This document shows positions 1-13,400 of a DNA stretch of 64,000 nt, in pieces (position 1 is the stretch's first letter; each line of letters opens with the position of its first letter). The DNA comes from Anopheles merus (lineage: Eukaryota > Arthropoda > Insecta > Diptera > Culicidae), in NCBI RefSeq assembly GCF_017562075.2, contig NC_054083.1, positions 22,627,428 through 22,691,427 of the forward strand, read 5' to 3'. Made by a program: the position numbers and the translations under genes. The notes beneath the pieces were generated by a model. The model saw nothing but the letters and a program-made list of their open reading frames with translations. It searched no databases and had not been told where the DNA came from.

Positions 1-3000
1 CGGTGTGTGTATGTCGGTCGGTGATGGACCGCTCCACGCACAACATGTTCCCGTCTCGCGCGTGTGTGTTGTAGGTTACAAGCCCTAGATAGGATGCGGT
101 GCAAACAAAATAGGGAGAAAAGGGTTTAGTACGTGCTGCGTTAACAATCGTAGACGGGGGCTCGAGCATCGGTTCAGAAGAAAGGAAGCATGATCTGGTC
201 ACGCATTATCTAATGAAAACCGGAAAGGACAAGGGGGGGGGGGGTTGTTTGCTTTGATTTTGTGCAAAACAAGGAAGGCAGCAAGTTTCGTTTTGTAGGT
301 CAGTCTGGTTTGTGGCGATATACTTCTGTGTTTTTTTTTCTCGAGGCCAAACGAGTTTGATTGGGGAAAATGGTATTGGCGAAACTATTGTAACTGTGGC
401 TGATGGTGCACATTCAATAGAATGATGAGACTAACATTGACTAAATCATATTTCTTATGTCAATATGATTATATATTTCCAACGATCGATGTGAATTTAA
501 ACAGAGATTTAGTTTCGTCTCGCTAAAACAAACACTATCTAACATCAAAACACTTCCTCAATTGGCATAAAAGAGCGCATGAACTTTACGCGACGATTTC
601 AAATACCAATAGGATAAGGAAATCCTGCCCTCGTACGGAGCAACACTACTGGCAGAATTTAAATTAGGTGCATAATCATCACAACCAACCTGCTGTATCG
701 AAAGGCAAATACTCACCCCAAAAAGCACATCACAAAACCTGATCGAACGGTAGTGCATTCGTATGGCTGAGTGAGAGACGTTGGAATTGGACTGTTGGAT
801 TAAATTAATCTGTCTAGTCGATCGTGCGGTGCTGAAGTAATCGAATGAAAATGCTCCCGCCCCGAAAATAGAGGCAAGACGATCGCTCATGATTAGGAAG
901 TTGAAAACATGTTGAGCTTGCTGGTTGAAAGTGAAAGTTTCGGCAATCGTGTACCCACCGATTATGTTGCGGGAAGGGTTTAGCGTGAAACGGCGAGTGA
1001 ATTTGGGAAGAGGATCGCAAACATTTAGGTTGTTGCGATCGTTGGGTAAGATTAAGACAATTTGGGGAATTTTAAAGCGCTGCGATGTTCATCTTCATTC
1101 ATTGTGCTTTTCGACTCTTTTTTAACAAAAATATGTAAAATATGTCGATACAATGGTGTTACCGATTATTTCAAATTGATTATTTGGTTGTTTCAACACG
1201 TTATTATTAATTTTGTTTTTCCATTAAATGAAATGAAAGAAATAAAAAATAATGACAACATTGTAACTCATCCCTGTAGGGTGAAATGCAACATGATCGT
1301 TAGCATCAATCGATGTGGCTTTTGGTTTGTTTTAGCTACCCCCAGTTCCGCAAGCAATTACAAATACCCACACGAAGATGTATCCTATTAGCCCCCGAGG
1401 GAAAGGGGGGGCCACCGAAAGGCAAATGAAAATGAATTTCGAATGACAAAGAAAATTGCAGAAAAGCGAACCCTAATCGAAAGGGCAAAAAGAAAGCCAA
1501 CCCGACTGCTTATAGTTTCAGTGGCTAACGGTGGCAGTGTGAGAGTCCCATTAGCGAGCTAGTGGCATCACGTACACTCCGTTTATCAGACGGCGTTCGT
1601 GCTGTGCTCGATTGCATTTGAAGGCATTTGCAAAAAAATACCTCATTGCAACAACTGCCCTGGTCAGCTGGTGTATTTATGGGCTTAGTTTTTTTTTCAT
1701 TTCTTCTCTTAAATTCCATGGAACATTGAAACTGAAGGTGGGCGATATTCGTGCATCGTTGTGCAACAAGTCTAAATCGAGCGTAATTTTTTAATCACAT
1801 CCATTTGCAACACCATTTGCTGTAGGCGCGTGCGCCCAAAGGGAGGGTTCGAATGCAGTTTTGTTGGGTGGAAAAAGCTGATGAAGTATTGGATGCTCCG
1901 TGGATCATAAGCCGTTTGCAGTCGTTGTCTAGCACGGTAATGCGATAATGCGATTTTAATTGCGAGTGGAAAGGGAAAGCTCGCCTATCGGGTGATAACG
2001 ATAGGGAAAATAATGATTGCATTGAGTATCCATTGGCGTAAGTGAATACATGGAATATATATTTATTCAAAGAAATAAAAAGAATAAACAAAGCACAGTT
2101 GTTGATCATAATATTTAAATAATTCGTGAAGTTCATTCTAAAACTTAATTTTTATAAAAAATAGGCAAGCTACTCTTTGACAACATTACATCGAGGTAGG
2201 AAGGTCATTGAGGGTACTCTTCTTATGGAAACATCACACAATCCTTTCGCTAAGCTTGCAAAAGCTTCTAATGTGTCCCTCAAGCGATTGGATATGCTGT
2301 CTTGAAGGTTCCCATGCATCTCCTTTGCTGTCACCGTACCCGTTACGCCAAATTAAGCAAAACCTACAAAAGCCTGCCGAGTGTACCTTACTGATGGTAT
2401 AAATTTCAAATAAAAAAAATAGAAATAACCCTACTTGCTAAGAAGAAAAGGTAAGCAAAAATCTAATCGACCGTTAATCTTCTCAAAGCCCCATAGATTG
2501 GTGACTATGGGAGTCGTCGGAATGTGTTCAGGCTTCCCGAGTTTCCCTACGGAAAGTGTCCATTTCGCGGTACGTATCAGGTTGGAGCCGGTTTCGGCAG
2601 GTTGTACCTCTTGTTTTGCTGCTGCGCGAACTGCACACGACAACGGTACCCCGGTGGAAAGATTTGAAAGCGGGATCTCGGAAAACAAGACACGATTTTC
2701 CACCAGTGTGAGTGTGTCATCGGGCGTGTACGGGAAGGCACGGGAAGATTCATTCGATGCCCATCTTCTGTCGCTTCGGAGTCAGCGGAAGGTCAGGGAC
2801 AGAAACCCCTTTCAGCATAAGAGCTTGGTAGCATCCAGCTGTGGATTCTTCTTGGCAATGGGATGAAAAATCGTGTCTCCCTCCTACGGAGCTGTCGGGT
2901 GTAGGGCCGCTCTTTTTTGGCGTCCCTTTCGGAATCCCATAAGGCTTGGTGGGTAGAAGAAAGGCTTTCTGTTGCAAGATGCTATGCGTCCTAGTGGTGG

Positions 3001-6000
3001 ATCAGCTACTGATGGGTTGTATTGGCTTTGAGCAGTCGCTTAGCAGCGCGTTAGACTAGTAGAAAGCGAAATTATTGCCAGCTTTGGGGAGGTCCAACAC
3101 CAGAGAGACGCTTGCTATCGCGAAACCCTTTTGGAGTGTGTCCCCTTCCGACTCCCCCCTCCCCGCCACCTCGGGGAGTGTTCATTAATATTCAATGGGT
3201 GATGTGCAGATGACGACCATTTCCGTTAGTGCAGACGTCCCATAGCCGCTCGTTAATGTGTGTTTCTTTTGTGTGTTTCGGCAACGATTTTGCATTTTGT
3301 CATATCGATCGAGCCGTGCTGTTTTCCCTTGCCCTGCTTAGCTGTGGTTGTTGTTGTTTTCCATCCAACATTCCTTTGCCAACATCGCTTCGGTGAAGGT
3401 ATGGCAGGAATCGAATCGTATGCTTTTTTTCTTCTTCGATTGTAAGACATTTACGTTTGCGCGATGTGTGTAAGGAATTTTCTGCGCACCCAGCCGCCCA
3501 TCGACACAGCTCAATCAGTGCGCGGGGAGAAATGGCGGGAGAAATCCCTTCGACATTGCTGCACGAAGATGCACCGGGCCCGAAGTGGGGGGGAAACTAT
3601 TGTCCGGTGTTTAATGGTAATCACCGCCGCTGCATTGATATGATTTGCTGGCTGGGCTGCAGAGTGTCGTGGCTTAAGCATCGATAACGAGCTAAGCGGT
3701 CGGTTGAGTTATGCTCGACGGGCTGGGGAATGTTGATAGGGCATGGAAAAGGGGAAGGTCCCTTTCTTTTGCTCAGTGACAGTGCGTCAAGCGGTTTTCA
3801 ATGGAAGGTTAATGAAATCTTGTTTCATTGGCTGGGAAGTTGGGAAGCTGAGAATGAGGAAAAGGGTGCTATTGTTGCAGGTAAATTATTGATCGATGCA
3901 ACAAGGGTCATGGTCCTTGTTTTACAACAGGTGCGATCAGGCACAATGTGTTAGAATTAAGATGCTCACTAGTATGATGTATTAAATTTGATGCAAATTG
4001 CAACTAAGTGCGAAGTTTGATCACATCACGAGATACACAAACTTGTTACAAACTTGTTGAATTTTAATAGCTCTGGTACTCAAAGAGCCTTGATAGTTTT
4101 ATTTAATTAAATCCTAGATAAGCAGGCCCCTTTTTTATTTTCGATTCGATTTGAGTTTGATTTTTTCAATGTAAAAAACAATCAACCCAACGAATTTATA
4201 AAAAAAGAATATAATTTATGGATTCCTGTGTCATTAACTAGGGTTACTTACTTATTTGGTGCTTGTCCAACCGCTTGACCTGCTGCAGATGGGCCCGAAC
4301 CCGCTTACAGTCTGGTGTGTTCATCTGTCAATGTTGCAGCAATTAAAATAATAGATCCATGATTTATGATACAAGAGTACAGTACAAACCTAAAAATATA
4401 TCAACGATTATTTCTATGTGATCAGTCATCAAAGCATAGTCTGAACTAGTTACAGACACACATAAATTGTTAAAAGGATACACAACGTTTTCAAAACTGT
4501 TCGCTCAAGCTATAAATTTATAAATTTATAACGTATAACCGTTTTAACTGAGCTCAGGCAGTTTTCCAAAAAGACAAAGAAAATGAGAAGGAGCTTCAGC
4601 CTAATTTAATTTTTAGAAAATAAAGCGCCAAAACATGAAAAAGTTAGCAAAAACGAGTAGGCACACGATGAAAGAGTATCAGCTGCTGCTTGAAGGGTTT
4701 ACCAAGCATTAGATGATTTCTTTTGCGCCTATAGGGTATGAAATGTTGCGTATCGTTATGGGTTGCGCCAGTGGGGTATGCAATCCAAAATATAAAACAA
4801 GCAATGCTGCAGTAAGTGAAATGAAGCGAATGTATTCGATGTACTCAGAGCTTCCATAAATCGGAATTATTATTAATACAACATTACTTAAATTACAGTT
4901 ATGTGTGCCATAGGTTGATCGTCAGTATTATCATTAACTGTACATGTTTAGCTGTATTGCTGTATTATTTGTATTGCTTAAAACTATTCCATCTATTATA
5001 ATTATAATAAACCTTTCCAAGGTGCACTGTCGAAGAAAATTTTGCTTTTCAAAGATCTTGCGCTACGGATACAGTTTTTACGTCCGGATATCGAGACACT
5101 GGTTGTGAATTTCTTCCCCACTGCCCTATTTGCATAACTAAGCGTTCTGCCCACTGGCATCTCTGTTTCCGTTATTGCTTTGCCTAGTAATACCGCTGTA
5201 AACCCCTCCGAAATGGAACATCTGATTCACACCCATAACTGATTGGTTCCACTGAAAAGCTGGCAATAAACTCAGCGCGCATCAGCATTATACGGAGAAC
5301 AGGTATAACTCTCCCCTTTTCCACCTTTTTTCTCCAGAAAGATGATGTGCAAAATGGCACATAACCTCAAACGGCATGTTGGAAACCTTCCGAAAACCCG
5401 CCGAAGCACGGAATCACCACAGCGGACAGCATTAATTAGGCGAAATTAGGTGAGTTTCAGTATAGCTCGTGGCTAAGCAAAAAAGGCCTTGCCATAAATA
5501 CACACCTCAGGGGACGTTCCGCAGGGGCTTTCATGCCTGTTTGCATACCTCCCATTGCCCGCATGTTAGTGCGGCCGATAAATCATTCGCAGAATGTGAT
5601 TATACTTTTTCTTTCGAGGGAGAAATGCGGACCTTGGGCTACAATTGCTAGTGCGTCCCCCCAAGGCGTAATGAACGTTTCACAGTGGGCAAACGCTCTT
5701 CATTCACGGGATGCCATCCATAATGACTCGCATGACTGGTGCCTACATATTTAGACCGCCACTGTGTGGCTGTGGCTATAGAGGTACATTTAGTATCGTT
5801 GTGTGTTTTTATTAGATTTTTTACATTATTTTCAACCTCTAAAACGCTTTGAACGCGTTAGCACGGCTTCGTTGGGTTTGTTTTAGAAGATGGCTGATGC
5901 AAAGCCCGGCACGTGTCTTGTATTTTGTTCCCCTTGATTTCCCTTGGTTTCGCTCGAGTAAGGATGGCCTTGAAATCTTTCTATCTCACCCGTTCAACTT

Positions 6001-6240
6001 AAAGTTTAATCAGATCCTAAGTAAGCAGTACCTCGAGCTAATTGAGACCAGCTCTCCCGCACTTAAAAAAAAAAAACAATGGAATTAAATACTATAGTAC
6101 AGAGCGTTTGGAAGGAAGGCAAATGCGTAGGGCCGAGTTTCACTGGGCTGGTTTCGATAAAACACAGAAAATAGCCCTACGTTTGCACCCCGTTCGTAAC
6201 GTGCAATAAATGGGCCAGTAAGGTCGACGGCCCCAGGGTT
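1..6240. other. Non-coding stretch, no gene recognised
   Basis: No reading frame here resembles a protein family I know; the longest (2435-2866, plus) has ordinary low-complexity composition and no motif. The only clear sequence feature is a run of 12 G at 233-244. Several tracts (3960-5060, for example) are AT-rich. The stretch could be intergenic or intronic. The last few hundred bases would hold the 3' UTR of the minus-strand gene ending at 6337, but the nearest poly(A)-like signals on that strand are an ATTAAA at 6004-6009 and an AATAAA at 5808-5813, both rather far away. Confidence 0.6.
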
Positions 6241-6336
6241 GGTGTAGGATTTTTTGGCATCGCTAGATCCATGAGTGGCAGATTTGTGTGGTTGGAAGGA
6301 GTAAGTGTTGCCTCCTTCTCGGCTTACCCCCTTACC

Positions 6337-7104
6337 CTATCGTCCATTTCGATTCAGCTGACGCCACTGTGCATAGATCTGATCCAGCTTGTCCCGATCG
6401 GAGATGAGAACTTTCGGGTAGAGCTGCTCGTTCTTATCGACCGTAGACGTCGCCGCTTGGACATAGATTGGATCCGCCACAGTGTCACCCCGCGAGCGGT
6501 GGTAGCTGTTGAGAACCGTCGGTGGTCCATAGCTCGGGAAAACGCTCGGCGCAGTGTGATGCAGTGCCGATGGTGGTGCATGCTCGTACTCTAGCGGAAC
6601 ACTGCCGTGCTGAATGAGGCCACCGTCGTTGTGGATGTGCACGTGAATGTTCTTGTCGGACCAGCCGGCACCGTATCCACCGTGCTGGTCGTACGTGTGT
6701 TTGGATTTGAAGAACGCGATCACCTTCGCCATGGCCAGCCCAATGTTGATCATCAGAATTGACACGCCGACGAACAGTGTCTTGAGGCTGATCGCGACCA
6801 GGAAGGCGAGCAGTGTCTTCATCACGCCCAGGAAAAACATCACCGGAACGATCATTGCCTGCAGTCGTCTGATACGCCCGAATGTCCGAGACTCTGAAAA
6901 CACATAAAACACACGTTGAGAGATGGCTGAAGAGTGGATTGGATTGGGCTGCTCTGAGTACTTACCAGCGATTTCAGTTCCAGAGTGACGTTCTTCCGTC
7001 GAAAGACTAGCGGCTTCGGCAGTGATCGTTAGGGTGATCATTAGTAGTAGAAAGGTCGTGGTGGACCATCTTCGAGTTATCGTGTGAGACATTCTTTTCT
7101 GCAT
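6337..7104 (-). CDS. Osiris/DUF1676-like small secreted or membrane protein, two exons
   Basis: Exon 1 is 7104-6966 and exon 2 is 6893-6337, giving a spliced protein of about 231 residues. It starts with a basic segment and a hydrophobic signal peptide ending near TITAEA (residues 22-31). After about 25 polar residues comes an RRLQ step and a 50-residue, almost uncharged hydrophobic block (spliced residues 59-108, from AMIVPVMFFLGVM to AMAKVIAFF). A His/Gly/Tyr-rich tail follows (KHTYDQHGGYGAGW, HVHIHNDGG) and the end is YAQWRQLNRNGR. A basic pair followed by a long hydrophobic hairpin and a Tyr/Gly tail is typical of insect DUF1676 (Osiris) proteins, which are secretory-route or membrane proteins of cuticle-forming cells. 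The two-Cys region of classical Osiris proteins is absent, as the protein has no cysteine, so membership is tentative. The stop is TGA or similar at 6337-6339. An upstream ATG five codons earlier than the next Met is taken as the start, but either Met leaves the signal peptide intact. Confidence 0.7.
   Translation of the reverse strand: MQKRMSHTITRRWSTTTFLLLMITLTITAEAASLSTEERHSGTEIAGKYSEQPNPIHSSAISQRVFYVFSESRTFGRIRRLQAMIVPVMFFLGVMKTLLAFLVAISLKTLFVGVSILMINIGLAMAKVIAFFKSKHTYDQHGGYGAGWSDKNIHVHIHNDGGLIQHGSVPLEYEHAPPSALHHTAPSVFPSYGPPTVLNSYHRSRGDTVADPIYVQAATSTVDKNEQLYPKVLISDRDKLDQIYAQWRQLNRNGR
6894..6965 (-). other. 72-nt phase-1 intron, open in frame
   Basis: On the minus strand the segment starts GTAAGTACTC and ends TGTGTTTTCAG, both strong splice sites with a pyrimidine-rich 3' end. 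Removing it joins G|AG to make a Glu codon and brings the signal-peptide exon directly to SRTFGRIRRLQ. The length is a multiple of three and there is no stop, so the unspliced frame stays open and would add 24 residues (start KYSEQPNPIH). The inserted residues do not look like part of the protein family, so I favour constitutive splicing. Confidence 0.75.
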
Positions 7105-7219
7105 TGTGGATTGCTAATTACGTTGCTCGATAACCTCTTCACGATCATACAGGATGGTCGAGATCTTGGTAAAACACCTAAGGGACTCACAATCTTGCCG
7201 CCCAATCAAATCAAGTCAA

Positions 7220-7255
7220 TGATCTTGCCACCGTCACTATCAACTGCCGACTGAT
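7220..7255 (-). promoter_or_regulatory. Inr + DPE core promoter of the Osiris-like gene
   Basis: The minus strand reads ATCAGTC with the A+1 at 7252, matching the insect initiator TCAGTY. At exactly +28 to +33 (7225-7220) it reads AGATCA, matching the downstream promoter element RGWYVT at five of six positions. No TATA box is seen at -30. The resulting 5' UTR would be about 147 nt, running to the ATG at 7104. The exact spacing of the two motifs is the main support. Confidence 0.5.
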
Positions 7256-8067
7256 CTGCCTGTCGATCAGCTACGAACGTTGACGGCTGTCCCGCGTGCA
7301 GCTTCTGGGCGTGCTGCAAAAGGAAACGAAATGAAAGTATTGTGATGTGAGAAAGGAATCGACAGCATCTACTGTTCAAACCACAACCACGTTAACGGGC
7401 CAAAGAAAGTGCGCTAGAATCAAGAGCAATGTCGGATCGATCGATTGTGGCGTTGTTTTCATTGATGATCCAGTTGTAAATTTGCTGTCTGCTGTGCACA
7501 GTGCAGATCGGGGGGAAGCGGTGTGGGTGTGGTTTTTTGTTTTGCGTGTGGCGTCTCGTTTTGCTCGAAAGTTCTCTTCGCCGCTGCCATCCCCATGGTG
7601 AATGTGAATGATGCATTTTGGCGAGGGAGAGATTTCGGTCGGTTCGTGTTCGGATTGCAATATGAGTGAAAGTAACCGTGCCGGGCTGAACTGAATTCAG
7701 GTGTGGTTGTGTGTTGTTGTGGTGTTTTACATGATTTTAGCCATGCCAGCAAGTTGCAGTTGGTTGCAGACAATTACCAGTCTCCTGATGCATTCTTTTA
7801 CCCAGCATACATCAAATGGTTGATGTTTGATGGCCGGTGAATGATTTTACGGCTCATGTGCGTTGAAGTATGTGAGTATGCGTGTGCAGTACAAAGCGGA
7901 GAAGAAGGTGTTAATATGGCTGTCGGTAAGGTACTAATTTTGGAGATAGTTTTGCCGATTATATCTGAATTTAATGCATATATCTAAGAGTCCTGTTGAA
8001 GTCTAATTGTTTGCTATTGACGTATTTAGTTTCTTAAGCGTACCTTGAATATATTTTCAGTAAGGGA

Positions 8068-8227
8068 GCATGGGTACAAGACCCGAATAGACCGTGCCCC
8101 CATACGTAGGACTGACTATCCTGCTATGGTAACAATAAGTCACTGAAAGCCAAGCTCACTTCACTAGTGGGTACAGGCAGGCCTTGACCGACAGCGGTTA
8201 TTGTGCCAAAGAAGAAGAAGAAGAAGA
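8068..8227 (+). mobile_element. SINE200-like SINE, 5'-truncated
   Basis: The stretch shares the body of the SINEs at 16654-16817 and 40763-40970: CGTGCCCCCATACGTAGGAC, GACTGACTATCCTGCTATGG, AATAAGTCACTGAAAGCCAA and GGCCTTGACCG, ending in a (AAG)n tail. The tRNA-like head is missing and only a degenerate B-box region (ATGGGTACAAGACCC) remains. No clear target-site duplication is visible. The resemblance to Anopheles SINE200 is from memory of that family. Confidence 0.75.
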
Positions 8228-10388
8228 GAGCAGTGGTTTATTCTCCTTTCCTTACAATTCCTACTCTGTAAGTCCTTTTTGATTACCTTTCACTTTATAA
8301 TTTCGGGTGAAATCGAAAGCAAATTACCAGCTATACTTTTACTCTACTTGAAGAGATAATTTAGAAACAAATTCTGAAAATTCGGCCACGCATATTCCAC
8401 AGCAAAGAAATCGTTTCAACGCAGCTTGTTCCATTTAAAGTGTTTCCAAACAGTGACCTTTCCTTCGCTCGCTATCTTAAACAGAAACATTTCACCGGTG
8501 ACCACTTAAACCATTAAGCCATAATGCCCTCCAGTTTGAGGGTGCTCCAGTTAAGACAGTCCCCAGAAGGCCCAAAAAACAAACGGAAAAATGTAAACAC
8601 CTGTACACATTTCCGGGCATCGGGGGGAAGTGGCAAATGGCTGTAAAATTATGTGCACCATCCGGTTGACCGGCCATTCATCCACATAAACATACCACTG
8701 TTCGATAAATAGCTCAACCAGTACGTGGGGGCATTTGAAAGTGAAAAGAAATCGTTCACGCGGGCAAATGTTGGCTCACCCCGTCACTTGCTTTGAGTCC
8801 ACCGCACCGCGAGGGCTAGTGACAAAGGTCGAAACATTACTCCGGACACCTCACTCCGTGTGGACGGTGTCAGCTGAGCGGCAGGAGAAATGAATGGGGC
8901 TTTTTACCCTTTGCTTCTTTCTCCCGGTTAAACGGTTTAGAGCCGTAACGCCGAGCAGAATGTAAATCGTTGTGAAATCGAAACTCCCTTTGATGTACAG
9001 ATGATGACGACGACGTCGAGGGAGGTTTTGATGATGGTGGTTTAGTGACAAGGAATGCATAGCGAATCATGTCGATTGCAATGTTGATGGTTGATGTGTA
9101 TATTTTCTTCGCTCGATTGTTTGATCAATGCGGGTGTGGTTCATGTCGTGGTTCAATTCAAAATGTCCAATGTGTGATGTGGACTCAAAGGGTATCGAAT
9201 TGAAGGAAGGAATAGAGCTGTTTTTTTTGCTTTCGTCCAGCTGATCGATGTAAGTAATGTGTACAATCACATGAGATGACTATAATGACGAGATGATGAT
9301 GTCTTTTTCAGTGAAAATAATTGGTAGCCATGGTTTAGAAAAGAATCATAAAATACCGCACTAACATATACGATCAAGTCAGATCCTTATCTATGGATGT
9401 AATATATTTTTCATCAAACTTTTTTGTTTTTCAAACAACATTTGCTCCATTTATCTGTCATTTCTACATGAATAAGGTTCATAATCATAAATATTAACTC
9501 CATGCTTCATTCATTCATTCAATGTTTTGTAAAACAGTCCTCCAATCACTGCAAAGGTCCAAATCCCTTTCCCTCTGAACGTTGTTAACGTTTAAAACCC
9601 TCCCGAAATTCGAAATTCAACAGCAAATCCAAGCTGATTTATGCTTCCGGAGCTTCCAAATCGATGAATCGTGTCAGATTACGGCTCCCCTTAAACGATT
9701 TTCCCATCAAATCGATATCGACTTCGATACCCCAATTCGATCGGTTCTATCACAACCCGGGGAACGAAACGGTACAAAGGTTTATGGGCTGATCGATACC
9801 CTTTGGGCGTGTTATGCAATTTAATCGATCGACCGTTATCTAATAATGAAGAGTGGGCTTGATATTCTTGAGCATCGGTTTTATAATCGTTCGATCGATT
9901 GACCGGTTTACGATTAGAAGGGATTGTTCTGTCGCTGTTCGTATTGGTGCTTAATTAACGGTGGAACTGAATACTTAATCACTTCTTGTGGGTCAACATG
10001 GTGAGATGGCACAGTTTATTGCTTAGCTTTTGTTTAGTGGTGGTTTGTGGCATAAAATTATCATTTGTAAATTAACATTTTAACACTGGTATTCGCACTT
10101 TTTAGCTAATCGTGCTTGTACTAATTTAACTTCGTGTTCCAATTTGAGAGTGTTAATTTCAGATTTAAGTACATCACAAAATAATTCTTATGAGTTCACT
10201 TATTCACTTCTTCAAAATCCTCTACACAGAAACGGCTTTACGGAAATCACAAACTTGTGTTAGCTTGTTTTTTACTTTTTGCAATTCAACACCATTTCTA
10301 AGTGATCTTTCTTTGTGTCCGATGTATCATCAATATGTTGATGCGATCGCGATCGAACGTTGAATTGACAATGTTAACTTTTACTCAC

Positions 10389-10480
10389 CGAACTTGGTGT
10401 GCCAATTCCACCGGAATCAGGAAGAAACGTATGCTTTTCGGGAACGGGAGCGATCGTTTCTCCTCACGTTTGTAAACTAA
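10389..10480 (-). other. Possible untranslated exon ending at a splice donor
   Basis: The minus strand reads AAGTTCG|GTGAGTAAAAG, an excellent 5' splice site, with the donor G at 10388. Upstream on the same strand is a CpG-richer region with a TCAGTA initiator-like motif near 10495. No long reading frame enters the donor. It could be the first, non-coding exon of a minus-strand gene, possibly with the rest far downstream. A good donor alone can occur by chance, so confidence is low, and the 5' boundary is only approximate. Confidence 0.2.
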
Positions 10481-13400
10481 CCGCTAATACTGAGCAATCA
10501 CGCTGATAACCAGTTTCTTCATCCCAACGCGTTGTGCGTGTCGAAAACAAACATTCAAGAACCACTACCAACGGTGACGCCGAATAGTACGATTTTGGGG
10601 ACAAACTGCACCCGACCCGGACGTCGTCGCAAAACCAAACCGCCCGAATACTGAACACTTACTGAGCGAACGCGAACTTCGTCTCGAACATGGTCCGATC
10701 TTCGCCGGCGCCTTTTCTTTACACCTTTTACACCACCGCACCGGCAGTCACCATTTCTCTCGGGCCTACGATACTGCCCGTCTTCCATTGGTTTCGGTGA
10801 GTGTCTGTGGTTGGTTTACTTTCTTTGAGAGCCACAGCCGGCCCGCGTTGAGTTCCGCGAGGGAAGCTGGACTCGTGAAAGCATTTCCAGTTGGTGGCAC
10901 GTGCGCTGGGAGTTGAGTTGTCTTGATGCAGGCGTGGAACGTTTTGGTACGTGCTTTGTGTTCCGATGGTGAGTGTGTTGAGGTTTGGCTTGAGTTACCA
11001 ACGTGAAGGTGGTGCGCTGTGGACGAATGAGGGAGTTGACTTTCTCCAAAGATGCGTTATGGGCACGATCCACCTAGAGTAAATTGAGAGTTGAAAGAGA
11101 CCCACTTGAGATTTAAATCTTGGTTTAGAATTGATTCAAGAAAAAGGAAGAAAATACACTATTTAAAGCTGATGTTCAGGTATATTAGAGCTTCAGATAT
11201 ATCTTGCAATCTTCGTTTATTCGGAGAAATAATTATGAAAAAAAATATATCAGTAGGATTGTGGATCCTATTCGTTAATACAATTTTAAATTAGATCTTG
11301 GAGTGTGCTGAAGCATTACACATCATTCTTGATATCTTCAACCGGATGTCACTCTGTAACACTTACATAAACTATTAGTGTCTTTAATTAGATGAGTTCC
11401 AAAACAATACTACTCTAAACTAATTAATTAGATGTGTTGGAGTTGATCCATTGATTTGAATACTTGAATCAAATGATCTGTCAAAGATCACATGTAGCTG
11501 TGATCACAGATGTTTACGCATCTTTGATAACAATACTTTTCTTCCATTTCAGTTATTAAATTTTCATCATCAGCTGGGCTAATTGAAAAAATATTCAGCT
11601 GAGCTAGTTGCTTGCGTTGTTTGCGTTTTTCCAACTGAGAAAATCTTCCCAACTACGCTTTGATCTACTCTCGGTCAGCCGCCAAGAAGCTTACTCTCAC
11701 TCTCACGACACGCAAAACATTACCGGAACGATGAGATTCATGTTTGCAATATTTATATGTTTTTTTCATCCCCAATCCTGCGACAGCTTTTCATCTTGCC
11801 TTCCCTTCCCTCGTAACCTACATACGAAGTTATACCGTTCCATTATCGGACGGTGTATAATTCAAGATGATCGCACCGAAGCGGACCCGAAGAGTGAGAG
11901 AAATCTGCTCAGCTGCTTGAGCAAAAACGGAATCCCTCGATCCAGTTAACACAACCCTCTAGGGCTCTCGTTCTCTCTCGTTCAAATGTGTCTCTAGTTG
12001 GCTCAGAATTACGTCAAGGTGTGAGTCTATTGCAGAGGTCGGATTACAGCACGATTTTCCAACGATGGTCGTTGAAATGGTTCCATTCCCACCGGAAACG
12101 GTCCCTCAAGGAAGGTAGACGCTTTCTGCGCTTGCTTAAGCGAGTAGCACTTTGGTGGGCAACGAGTTGGAACTGTTGGGAATCGAGGCAATAGCGTTAC
12201 ATCGTATAACAGTTTAGCCGTTTGCTAATAGTTTAATCGGTGAAGTAATCGGCAACAAATCAACGACCGAAAATCTGGATACATCGACGTATGATGAAAC
12301 GACGTTAAATGACGATCGAACACTTAATCTTGTCGCAAAAAGTGACTCGTGACGAATGTGAATGTAGCAAAATAGAAGGAATCCGAATGCCTTCCGTTTG
12401 TTGCCGGATGTCGGAAGTGGATCGTGGATCGAACAGCGAATGATCGATCACTTTCCCTTCGGTTTGGCACTTTTACTTGAACCGCGCTCGATCGAGATCG
12501 AAACCGGTGAAGTGCAGTGGATGAGATAATCGGTTGTTAATTGTGTTGGCTAAGGCAAGTACGCTAATTGCGGGAAAGGTAGGTTCAAAGGTTTCACTTT
12601 CAGCCGGCTGTTTCGGTGTCGATTCGCTAATAGATGCGTGGCGGGTATTTAGGTTAGGCCGTTGTTTCGTCTGCCAAATGTGTGTTATTATTGCCCGGTG
12701 GCTCTTTGCTCGTCTCTCGTGCGCTTGAAATGAGTTCGCCACACGCGTGTCGAACAGCCGATCGCTCACGCTAGCCGCGGACGGAACGAAAGTACATTAT
12801 TGGGCGGTTCCTATTTCCCTTGCTTTATTGTTGTTTTCTATGCTTTGTTTTTTTTTCCTGTTTTAGTGTCTTGGCTCCTTTCGTACAGACAATGACGCGT
12901 CGAGGGCATGTTTTAAAGATGAGTAGCTACCGGCAGGCGATTAAAAAGTTTAACAACAAGTGCACACGAAACATGTAAGTGAGATGAATGAATGAATGTG
13001 ATTAACCAATTAGATCACTGAACCACCCATTTCGGTGAGATGATGTTAGAGTATGTTTCGGGAGAAGGTGGAGAAGCGTTTGGGCTGGCATAAATGAAAC
13101 AGCATAACTCTTTGGTGCAATAATCGCGAGCGCCCTGAATAAGGGTGGGTAAGAAATTAAGCTACGAGGTCAATCAAAGTGTTGTCTGTGGGTCACCCGG
13201 ATGAAACTGGTTAATATGTAAAAGCGTTGTAATGAATTATGCTACAAACAATGCTGTGCTGCTGGGAAAGTTATATATTTAGTTTCGTCATGACTTCTGC
13301 CGACACAGTTTAGGAGTAAGTTTTAGGTTAGATTGGACGTAAAAGATTCGTGTGTTTTTGCATGCATTGAAGCGAAAACTAGGAATGCATTAATTTTGTA

